A stretch of DNA of 5,558 nt, from the NCBI GenBank assembly GCA_029939085.1, contig JAOZTQ010000064.1, positions 1,908 through 7,465 on the forward strand, written 5' to 3'. The position numbers were made by a program, and so were the translations under genes. How positions within the stretch are numbered: the stretch's first letter is position 1; every line of letters begins with the position of its first letter. Origin of the DNA: Candidatus Nanopelagicales bacterium. Lineage in GTDB: Bacteria > Actinomycetota > Actinomycetes > S36-B12 > GCA-2699445. Of the stretch, positions 1 through 5,176 are shown piece by piece. The notes below the pieces were generated by a model. It was given only the letters and a program-made list of their open reading frames with translations. It was not told the origin of the DNA and did no database searches.

Positions 1-2
1 GT

Positions 3-41
3 CTATGTTCTATCTGAGAATCATTCTCATATAGATCCTAG
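3..41. promoter_or_regulatory. Zur-type operator (core 15-29) inside a longer dyad, upstream of rpmG
   Basis: Positions 15-29 read TGAGAATCATTCTCA, a perfect 7-1-7 palindrome that differs from the actinobacterial Zur consensus (TGAAAATNATTTTCA) by one symmetric change per arm. The symmetry continues outward about the same centre (base 22): pairing i with 44-i, 16 of the 19 pairs from 3/41 to 21/23 are complementary. The mismatched pairs are 6/38, 8/36 and 14/30. The core ends 20 bases before the rpmG start, and the right edge of the dyad touches the GGAG ribosome-binding site at 41-44, so a bound repressor would block the promoter or early transcription. Fur-family sites overlap in sequence, but the zinc-free L33 gene downstream makes Zur the best reading. 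No confident -35/-10 pair can be placed because the window starts here. Confidence 0.8.
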
Positions 42-49
42 GAGCAGAT

Positions 50-217
50 ATGGCCAAGGGGCAATCCAACCGACCAGTCATCAAGATGCGTTCGACTGCG
101 GGCACCGGATACACCTACGTAACGAGAAAGAGTCGGCGGAACACGCCCGATCGCCTGACCCTGCAAAAGTACGACCCGATTGCTCAGCGACATGTTGAGT
201 TTCGTGAAGAAAGATGA
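50..217 (+). CDS. rpmG: 50S ribosomal protein L33, cysteine-free (zinc-independent) paralogue
   Basis: This 55-residue basic protein is a component of the large ribosomal subunit. It starts MAKGQSNRPVIKMRSTAGTG, followed by the aromatic YTYVTRKSRRN segment and the LQKYDP block, all typical of L33 (usual length 49-56 residues). It has no cysteine at all, so it lacks the two CxxC pairs that bind zinc in the C+ form. In many bacteria the C- form is repressed by Zur and replaces the zinc-binding form during zinc starvation, freeing ribosomal zinc. The operator just upstream fits that exactly. The start is set by GGAG at 41-44, five bases before the ATG. Companion Zur-regulated ribosomal genes (L28, S14, S18) are not visible; any would lie to the left of the window. 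The next gene converges on it, so it ends its transcription unit. Identification is very secure; the regulation is inference from the operator. Confidence 0.95.
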   Translation: MAKGQSNRPVIKMRSTAGTGYTYVTRKSRRNTPDRLTLQKYDPIAQRHVEFREER

Positions 218-230
218 GCCGCTGATTGGC

Positions 231-788
231 TTATGAGAACCAGGGATGCGAACCGAACGCATTCCGGGGCGTGCTTTTCTCAGTGACCAGGTAAAACTGC
301 AGACCCGCCACGACGGAACTGAGGTAGTCCTGCAGTTTAGGGCGCAGCCATAGTTTATGAATGGGATAACTGGCTAGAGGCGAGAAGCCATGCAGTAAGT
401 GTGGGTAGACCGTGATGGTTAGTCGACTGCTGCTCTCACTAATCGGCTTGAGCCGCCAACCCACCAGGGACTGCCGCTGACCCGGCTCCCCGATCAGCAG
501 ATCAAATCCGAACGGGCGTTGCCATGAAATGAAGTTGCGAACAAACTGCAGCCCATTGAGGTAGATGAGTACATCATGACGATTCCCCTCATTCCATTCG
601 GTGGAGAAATTTTCTCGACAAAAAGGATGGAAAAGCGTCAGATGTCCTGGTCGTTCAAGAACGTCAAAAACTTCCTGTGTCCCGGTCATCAAGAGTTCCG
701 ATGCGGATATCGGGATGACGCCGCCAATGGGACGTTGACCGTCGACCTCGGGTCGAAGTGAGTGGTTTTGCAACTTGACCCCCTCCAT
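231..788 (-). CDS. SRPBCC (START/polyketide-cyclase-like) family protein, substrate unknown
   Basis: A 185-residue cytoplasmic-looking protein with no signal peptide or membrane segment. The order of motifs fits the SRPBCC helix-grip fold: a first helix with VFDVLERPGHL (40-50), HPFC (54-57), a strand region with HDVLIYLNG (71-79), the FISW and FGFDLLIG strands (86-100), a LTITVYP strand (123-129), and a long C-terminal helix with YLSSVVAGLQFYLVTEK (155-171) ending in NAFGSHPWFS. Such folds form a deep hydrophobic pocket for lipids or other small apolar ligands. The HPFC, YLNG and final FGxHPWFS signatures recall a group of uncharacterised bacterial SRPBCC proteins. Start choice is uncertain. 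The ATG at 788 has GGTGAG upstream, but the first codons of this frame themselves contain GGAGGGGG, which would serve a TTG start at 773. The gene lies downstream of the propeller gene on the same strand after a 137-base gap, so it may have its own promoter. Confidence 0.75.
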   Translation of the reverse strand: MEGVKLQNHSLRPEVDGQRPIGGVIPISASELLMTGTQEVFDVLERPGHLTLFHPFCRENFSTEWNEGNRHDVLIYLNGLQFVRNFISWQRPFGFDLLIGEPGQRQSLVGWRLKPISESSSRLTITVYPHLLHGFSPLASYPIHKLWLRPKLQDYLSSVVAGLQFYLVTEKSTPRNAFGSHPWFS

Positions 789-849
789 TGCTCACCGGTT
801 CCAGGTACCCCCATCCTCTCGTGATTTCCGACATTCGGCCTCTCAACAG

Positions 850-877
850 ATCCTAGTTTTGAGGGCTCAGTCGCCAA
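850..877 (-). promoter_or_regulatory. possible sigma-70-type promoter for the SRPBCC gene
   Basis: Read on the minus strand, TTGGCG (872-877; 4 of 6 to TTGACA) is followed after 16 bases by TAGGAT (850-855; 4 of 6 to TATAAT, fitting TAnnnT). This predicts a start of transcription near 842 and a leader of roughly 54 bases before the ATG at 788. The rest of the 789-925 gap holds only short inverted repeats, such as AGGCT/AGCCT at 899-911, with no T-run, so no convincing terminator for the propeller gene is seen. The match is weak and by eye only. Confidence 0.25.
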
Positions 878-925
878 GAGTCCAGTGTCTCTAACTCTAG
901 GCTCGTAGCCTTGCAAGACAGACTG

Positions 926-3124
926 CTAGCCACGTGCGCGGAAGGTGGTCTTTGCCTTTGTGCCAGAGCCAACTTCATTGACTGCGCTGGCCTGAAGTTT
1001 AATCTTGGTTCCGGATGATGCTTTTCGTAGCTTCTTTATTTTCTTGATTTTCGATTTCAGTTTTTTCGATCCATTCATGGATTCGGCGGAGATACTGGTC
1101 CACTTCGACCAGGCGGACCATTTCTTCTTCTTGGCATTCCTGGAGTCTTTTTTGACTTTGATTCGCCACTGATATGAGGAGATCTCGGCAGATTCGTAGT
1201 TGACCGGACGATTAAATTTGATTTTGTATGAGGTCTTATTCGTGCGCTTATTCTTTTTGCTCTTGACCTTCAATTTTTCAAGTTTGGCGGGTTTACTGGC
1301 GGTTTCGCTTGGATCCATTCCGGAATCCGCCCCGGATCCAGATCCACTGCCATCGCTGCCACCGGTGCCATTGTCCACACCGGGATTCGATCCACTTCCG
1401 CCTTCAGAACCGTCACCTGAATCAGGAGGTATTACTGCCAAGGGGGTAACAGCAGCAGTGGGGTCGGAGTTCTCGGAAGTTGATACCCCGTTGACGGCTG
1501 CAACCCGAAAGCGATAGTTGGTAGCTGAACTCAGCCCAGTGACCACATATGAGGTTGAAGCGCTGTCGGTGTTGTCAACGACCGTTGTCCAGTCGCTGCC
1601 GGTATTGACCTGAACTCGGTAGCCGGTAATGTCGGACCCGCCATCTGAGGCTGGTTCAGTCCAGGAAAGTGAAACTTGTTCGACCCCAGGGATAGCGGTG
1701 ACGGCGGTAGGTGCCTGCGCCGGCTCGGCATAAATGCCACTAGTAACCTGCACGACTCGTTTGCCGTCCCGTTGGAATTCCCACGCCGCATGCAAAACGG
1801 AACCAGTTGAGCTGGAGACGAGAATCGGATCGTCAGAGGTCTCGGTGGAATCGGAAAGTTCGGCGGTGGTCGTTGACCAAGTTTCGCCGGCATCCGAAGT
1901 ATCCCGCACTTTAACCGTGGCATATCCCTCATCGGGGGTGTTAACCCAAATCACTGATAACTGGGTCCCCTCATCGGACTGTGCAATCTGATGAGCTGTA
2001 GCCGAAGCATCTGAGTCGGAGAGTTCCCGCTCAGATGACCAAGTCACCCCTGCATCGTCGGTTGTTGCCTGATGAAGGATTCGGGCTGAGGACTGTTCTT
2101 CACGCCAGAAAATATGCTGGAGTACACCTTCTGCAGATACAACGACTCGTGGGTCGGCCGAGTCGTAACCTGAGGCAGAGAGGTCATGCGCCGGATCGCT
2201 TCCGCCATCATCAGTCCAACTTCCGCCTGCGTCGGAACTGGACCGGGCTTGGACAAGATTGTCAGTACCATCACTGCGTATCCATGTCCCAGTTACTACG
2301 CTGCCATCGGCGTTGGTTGCCACCTCTGCGGTACGGGCCTGACTGGATGGGCTGGATAGATCAGTTGTGGTTGACCAGTTTTGACCTCCGTCAGTGGAAC
2401 TGGAGAACTGGATAACATCCTGTGCCGAAGAATCTGTATGTGGCCAGATCGCGTACATAGCTCCTGCCTCGGCAGCAATAGCCATATCAGGTGCACTGGA
2501 ATCTCGCGAAGGATCAGATAAGTCCACGACACTGTGCCACGAGGCTCCGGCATCAGAACTACCTATCGCTCGGGCCACGTTTTGGCCCGAAGACGCGTCT
2601 TCTTGCCGCCAATGAGCTGCAATGGTGTTGCCGTCCGCTGACATCACTAGGCCGAGGTTGTAGACGCTTGTCGTCGAGTCAGATAGATCGATTGGTGTCG
2701 ACCAACTAGCCCCCTGATCCGTACTAGTTGCAGATGTCGCAATCCACGTGCGCAAACTGACGTCGTAGTAGCGCCATGCAGCAACGACCACGCTGCCATC
2801 GGCGGAGGTTGCCAAATGCGCGTCGATTGAATTAGCCCCTGAATCCGAAAGCTCGACCGCATCGTCCCAGCTCGTACCTGAATCACTAGAAGTACGTATC
2901 TGCACTTGATATCTGCTGCCGGTGTACTGCTTCCACAACGCATGCACGACAGAGCCATCAGAAGATGTGCCGAGTCGCACCTCCCGGGCGGTATAGCTCG
3001 TGTCAGATAAATCGAAAACGGATTGCCACGCCGTTCCAGCAGAGGCCGGGCCGGCCACCATCGCCAAACCGGCTAATCCAAATGCTGCGGAGCACACGAC
3101 GGACAGCAACCTGGGGAACTTCAT
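926..3124 (-). CDS. secreted Asp-box beta-propeller / fibronectin type III protein with lysine-rich C-terminus
   Basis: A 732-residue exported protein. Residues 1-29 form a Sec signal peptide (basic start, hydrophobic core, cut after PASA), with no lipobox. Residues 31-466 hold a propeller made of eight units of about 53-59 residues, each carrying a W...LSD strand and a central tryptophan strand. Asp-boxes (SxDxGxxW) lie at 79, 134, 189, 243, 296, 355 and 409. The N-terminal AWQSVFDLSD strand looks like the second half of an Asp-box strand, suggesting closure of the ring by joining both ends. Residues 469-562 are a fibronectin type III domain. Residues 563-612 are a Gly/Ser/Asp linker, and 613-732 form a lysine-rich region whose WSAWSKW and SAVNEVGSGTKA patterns suggest a second, divergent FnIII fold. 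The sialidase catalytic arginine triad and FRIP motif are not evident, so a binding or structural role is likelier than an enzyme. AAGGA lies nine bases before the ATG. Surface or extracellular location is inferred; ligand unknown. Confidence 0.85.
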   Translation of the reverse strand: MKFPRLLSVVCSAAFGLAGLAMVAGPASAGTAWQSVFDLSDTSYTAREVRLGTSSDGSVVHALWKQYTGSRYQVQIRTSSDSGTSWDDAVELSDSGANSIDAHLATSADGSVVVAAWRYYDVSLRTWIATSATSTDQGASWSTPIDLSDSTTSVYNLGLVMSADGNTIAAHWRQEDASSGQNVARAIGSSDAGASWHSVVDLSDPSRDSSAPDMAIAAEAGAMYAIWPHTDSSAQDVIQFSSSTDGGQNWSTTTDLSSPSSQARTAEVATNADGSVVTGTWIRSDGTDNLVQARSSSDAGGSWTDDGGSDPAHDLSASGYDSADPRVVVSAEGVLQHIFWREEQSSARILHQATTDDAGVTWSSERELSDSDASATAHQIAQSDEGTQLSVIWVNTPDEGYATVKVRDTSDAGETWSTTTAELSDSTETSDDPILVSSSTGSVLHAAWEFQRDGKRVVQVTSGIYAEPAQAPTAVTAIPGVEQVSLSWTEPASDGGSDITGYRVQVNTGSDWTTVVDNTDSASTSYVVTGLSSATNYRFRVAAVNGVSTSENSDPTAAVTPLAVIPPDSGDGSEGGSGSNPGVDNGTGGSDGSGSGSGADSGMDPSETASKPAKLEKLKVKSKKNKRTNKTSYKIKFNRPVNYESAEISSYQWRIKVKKDSRNAKKKKWSAWSKWTSISAESMNGSKKLKSKIKKIKKLRKASSGTKIKLQASAVNEVGSGTKAKTTFRARG
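2298..2322. repeat. direct repeat within the propeller gene (second copy at 2790-2814)
   Basis: The 25 bases at 2298-2322 and at 2790-2814 match at 23 positions; the two differences are adjacent (TT versus GA at the sixteenth and seventeenth bases). Both encode the ATxADGSVV strand of propeller units, 492 bases apart, that is three units. This fits unit duplication within the gene rather than a mobile repeat. Confidence 0.7.
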
Positions 3125-3138
3125 CTCGGTACTTCCTT

Positions 3139-3154
3139 CGAAAATGATATTTCA
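3139..3154 (-). promoter_or_regulatory. degenerate Zur/Fur-like site upstream of the propeller gene
   Basis: On the minus strand this reads TGAAATATCATTTTCG. It matches the Zur consensus half TGAAA and the second half ATCATTTTC, but one extra base sits between them and the last base is G rather than A. It begins 15 bases before the ATG and abuts the AAGGA ribosome-binding site. One-base spacing changes normally hurt Fur-family binding, so this may be chance in AT-rich promoter DNA. Confidence 0.2.
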
Positions 3155-3178
3155 CTTGCCTGGGGTTTCGCAGGCCAA
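3149..3178 (-). promoter_or_regulatory. possible promoter for the propeller gene
   Basis: On the minus strand TTGGCC (3173-3178, 4 of 6 to TTGACA) is followed after 18 bases by TGAAAT (3149-3154, 4 of 6 to TATAAT). The spacer contains the GCCTG/CAGGC inverted repeat. Transcription would begin near 3142, giving a short leader of about 17 bases that still includes the ribosome-binding site at 3132-3138. The -10 overlaps the Zur-like half site. Weak match. Confidence 0.25.
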
Positions 3179-3184
3179 TAAGCA

Positions 3185-3229
3185 GTGATGAAGCAGAAGT
3201 TCAGGCGCATTACCTGGCATCACTTCATC
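3185..3229. repeat. nested inverted repeats upstream of the propeller gene
   Basis: GTGATG (3185-3190) pairs with CATCAC (3218-3223), GATGAAG (3187-3193) pairs with CTTCATC (3223-3229), and CAGG (3202-3205) pairs with CCTG (3213-3216) inside. The outer two pairings share bases and are mutually exclusive, so the element could be two alternative stems or a divided operator. It lies 61 bases upstream of the propeller start. Confidence 0.4.
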
Positions 3230-3460
3230 CCTACTTTCTCGACATGATCAGCCTCATTGGTAGAGAGAAGTCGTTGTGCCCAGCTCCGCAACGGTTTTTG
3301 TAAAAAAGTTTCTTGATATTGGATAGATGGCCTGACCAGATAAGGCCCTTGCGTCGAAAAATTCCAGCTGCCACCAACGTTTTGGCTTTAGATTCTTGGC
3401 GCTGTTCAGCCCGCCAACAGGACATAAGGCACCATGGGACTAACCGTTGCGGAGGAAAAT

Positions 3461-4297
3461 ATGGCAGAAACCGGATTTGCCGGAACTGAATCCTACCTAA
3501 CCAATCCAGCGCTTGAGGCAGCTGTGCGCACGGCTTTAGTGCTCGAGAAACCTTTACTGGTCCGAGGCGAACCGGGTACTGGAAAGACACTGCTAGCTGA
3601 GGCAATCGCTGAAGCCTTGAGTATGGACCTCATTACTTGGAATGTGAAGAGCACTACGAGGGCGCAAGAAGGGCTGTACCACTACGACACGGTTCAGCGG
3701 CTGTACGACAGTCGTTTCGGTGATCACAATGTTCGCGATATCGCTGACTACATCCACCTAGGACCAATGGGGCGCGCATTTCGAGCTGATGAGCGCGTTG
3801 TGCTTTTGATCGATGAGATCGATAAGGCTGACCCAGAATTTCCTAATGATTTGCTGCACGAACTAGATCGAATGCGATTTCGAATTATGGAGACGGGGGA
3901 GGATGTCGTAGCGCAACATCGTCCAGTGGTCATCATCACGAGCAACGCCGAAAAGGAACTCCCCGACGCTTTTCTGCGTCGTTGTGTATTTCACTTTATC
4001 GATTTTCCAGATCCGGAGCTTATGGCTCGAATTGTGGCTGTTCATCACCAGGACCTCAACCAAGAACTCTTGCGGCAAGCTTTAACTGCCTTCTACCAAC
4101 TCCGGGAGATGAACCGAATTAGGAAGAAGCCGTCTACCAGTGAACTCGTGGATTGGATAGCAATGCTACGGGCTTCAGGTATTTCTGATGTCGAGTTAGA
4201 TAGTGCAACTCCCTATCTCGGGACCCTACTGAAGAAAGAGCAGGACCTCACGGCGTTCTCGCAGCATTTGAACGGACTCGCTCGCGGCAGATTCTAG
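3461..4297 (+). CDS. MoxR-family AAA+ ATPase
   Basis: A 278-residue cytoplasmic ATPase of the MoxR branch of AAA+ proteins, which act as chaperone-like machines with VWA-domain partners in maturing metalloenzymes and other complexes. Visible motifs: Walker A GEPGTGKT (36-43), Walker B VVLLIDEIDKA (113-123), sensor 1 IITSN (158-162), the FLRRC segment (171-175) with the arginine-finger candidates, and the lid motif KKPSTSELVDW (222-232), characteristic of the subfamily. The KSTTRAQEGLYHYDTVQRLYD block (63-83) is also typical. All catalytic residues are present and length is normal. The start at 3461 is chosen because GGAGG (3451-3455) stands five bases before it; an in-frame ATG at 3434 would add nine residues behind a weaker AAGG. 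The expected VWA partner begins at 5177, separated by a lipoprotein gene. Client unknown. Confidence 0.92.
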   Translation: MAETGFAGTESYLTNPALEAAVRTALVLEKPLLVRGEPGTGKTLLAEAIAEALSMDLITWNVKSTTRAQEGLYHYDTVQRLYDSRFGDHNVRDIADYIHLGPMGRAFRADERVVLLIDEIDKADPEFPNDLLHELDRMRFRIMETGEDVVAQHRPVVIITSNAEKELPDAFLRRCVFHFIDFPDPELMARIVAVHHQDLNQELLRQALTAFYQLREMNRIRKKPSTSELVDWIAMLRASGISDVELDSATPYLGTLLKKEQDLTAFSQHLNGLARGRF

Positions 4298-4354
4298 GTT
4301 GACGGCTTTCTGATTTCTTCGAAGTATCAGGTGCAACTTCAGTTGGACCGTTCG

Positions 4355-4406
4355 CGGTAACTGAATCTAAATCTGACTCTTGATCACCCGGCGCGGTCAG
4401 TTACTG
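4355..4406. repeat. inverted repeat just upstream of the lipoprotein gene
   Basis: GTAACTGA (4357-4364) and TCAGTTAC (4397-4404) are perfectly complementary; allowing two G-U pairs the stem in RNA runs 4355-4366 with 4395-4406, closing a loop of 28 bases. It ends seven bases before the GTG start, so in mRNA it could affect translation of the lipoprotein; on DNA it could be an operator. There is no T-run, so it is not a standard terminator for the MoxR gene. A smaller dyad, CAACTTCAGTTG, lies at 4334-4345. Confidence 0.4.
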
Positions 4407-4413
4407 TCCAGAG

Positions 4414-4998
4414 GTGACCTTGCGCAAACGATTAATTGTTGTGGTGCTGTGCACGCCATTGGTTTTTCTGGGGTCGTGCTCATCGAATGAATCTTCCGAT
4501 GATTTGGAAAAGGCCTCGACCGAGGCGGAGAAGGGTGACGGATCGACGGGGTCTGCACCAGTGCGGATAGGTGAGCCATCGAACAGCGATGGCATAGAAC
4601 TCACGGTTCAGGAGGTCTGGTCAAGTCCAACAGTCACGCTAGATGGTGAGACGATTGATGCTCCGGAGGATCTCCAATACGTGTATGTGAGGACTACTGG
4701 AAAGAACAACACACAAGAGAGCATCGACCCGTGCGACGACGTAATTAATGCGACCGTAACGGACACGCAGGGCGAATCTTTTGAAGTCATCGATCGGTTA
4801 TACGACTACAAAGACAACCCCGGATGTTACGACAACATAGATCCTGAGTACCCGTTCAACAAGACCTACATCTATCTCGTCCCCGAAGCAGCGGATATCA
4901 AGCTATTTGAGTATTTCGAGGTCGACCAGTCCGCGCTTGCGGACGAGGACGCACCAACTGCGAAAGTCAAAATCGCCCCAGTTAGGGAAAAAGATTGA
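4414..4998 (+). CDS. small exported lipoprotein, DUF4352-like
   Basis: A 194-residue protein with a lipoprotein signal: basic MTLRKR start, hydrophobic core, and lipobox LGSC with Cys22 as the lipid-bearing residue. It is therefore expected to be anchored on the outer face of the cytoplasmic membrane. An acidic, Ser-rich spacer (23-48) is followed by a beta-rich domain (about 50-190) containing ELTVQEVW (62-69), LQYVYVRTTGKNN (87-99), Cys107 and Cys138, and a C-terminal VKIAPV strand. The layout, with a 'strand then YVYV' core and two cysteines that could form a disulfide, resembles the immunoglobulin-like DUF4352/MPT63-type domains; I am not certain of the family. The start is GTG at 4414, with only a poor ribosome-binding site; TTG at 4420 is an alternative. 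It sits between the MoxR ATPase (116-base gap) and its likely VWA partner (178-base gap), so it may be transcribed with them or from its own promoter. Exact role unknown. Confidence 0.8.
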   Translation: MTLRKRLIVVVLCTPLVFLGSCSSNESSDDLEKASTEAEKGDGSTGSAPVRIGEPSNSDGIELTVQEVWSSPTVTLDGETIDAPEDLQYVYVRTTGKNNTQESIDPCDDVINATVTDTQGESFEVIDRLYDYKDNPGCYDNIDPEYPFNKTYIYLVPEAADIKLFEYFEVDQSALADEDAPTAKVKIAPVREKD

Positions 4999-5065
4999 GA
5001 GTGAGTCAATGTCTGGCTCAGATCCGGATATCGAGTGAAACGTCTAGTTATGGGACACATGTACT

Positions 5066-5093
5066 CTGGCATCGGTACCTCGAAAGCCATAAT
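5066..5093 (+). promoter_or_regulatory. possible promoter ahead of the CoxE-like gene
   Basis: CTGGCA (5066-5071, 4 of 6 to TTGACA) is followed after 16 bases by CATAAT (5088-5093, 5 of 6 to TATAAT). Transcription would start near 5100, leaving about 77 bases of leader before the ATG at 5177. The 178-base gap (4999-5176) would be unusually long inside a tight operon, which supports an internal promoter. The remainder of the gap shows no clear terminator or RNA gene. Confidence 0.3.
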
Positions 5094-5176
5094 TTCAGTC
5101 AATATATGGCAGAACACGAGACCGAAATGATCGAGTTGCAAGATCTCAATTATTCAGTGAACGGTAGGCGTTGATC

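Larger units (their letters stand above)
3125..3433. other. divergent intergenic region with inverted repeats
   Basis: This stretch separates the minus-strand propeller gene from the plus-strand MoxR gene and must contain both promoters. It holds a Zur-like half-palindrome next to the propeller ribosome-binding site (3139-3154), GCCTG/CAGGC (3158-3162/3171-3175), the nested repeats at 3185-3229, an AT-rich TTTTTGTAAAAA (3295-3306) and GGCCT/AGGCC (3329-3333/3343-3347). The best plus-strand -35 is TTGATA at 3313-3318, but no convincing -10 follows at normal spacing. I see no credible protein-coding frame or tRNA here. Confidence 0.6.

Noticed and set aside
214..234. Hairpin (7 pairs, one G-U) between the convergent rpmG and SRPBCC stop codons as a bidirectional terminator
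   Set aside because: The stem is short, AT-containing and lacks a following T-run on either strand; it may help but is not supported as a terminator.
899..911. AGGCT/AGCCT hairpin as terminator of the propeller gene
   Set aside because: Only five pairs with a three-base loop and no T-run on the minus strand.
1200..1517. Plus-strand open frame of 105 codons with proline-rich sequence
   Set aside because: It is the reverse shadow of the Gly/Ser-rich linker and lysine-rich tail of the propeller gene; no ribosome-binding site or family resemblance.
2035..2415. Plus-strand frame of 126 codons inside the propeller gene
   Set aside because: Antisense to conserved Asp-box repeats; Arg/Leu-rich composition typical of an antisense frame and no domain seen.
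3295..3306. TTTTTGTAAAAA palindrome as an operator or terminator
   Set aside because: Low-complexity AT symmetry without a GC stem; likely chance.
3434..3460. Upstream ATG of the MoxR frame as the true start
   Set aside because: The second ATG at 3461 has GGAGG at ideal spacing, and the extra nine residues show no family similarity; kept as an alternative only.
3231..3605. Minus-strand frame of 124 codons spanning the MoxR start and the intergenic region
   Set aside because: Most of it overlaps the MoxR Walker A region antisense, with no recognisable domain or good start signal.
4299..4327. TTGACG ... AAGTAT as a promoter for the lipoprotein gene
   Set aside because: The -35 is fair (5 of 6) but the -10 matches only 3 of 6 and lacks the leading T; not strong enough to list.
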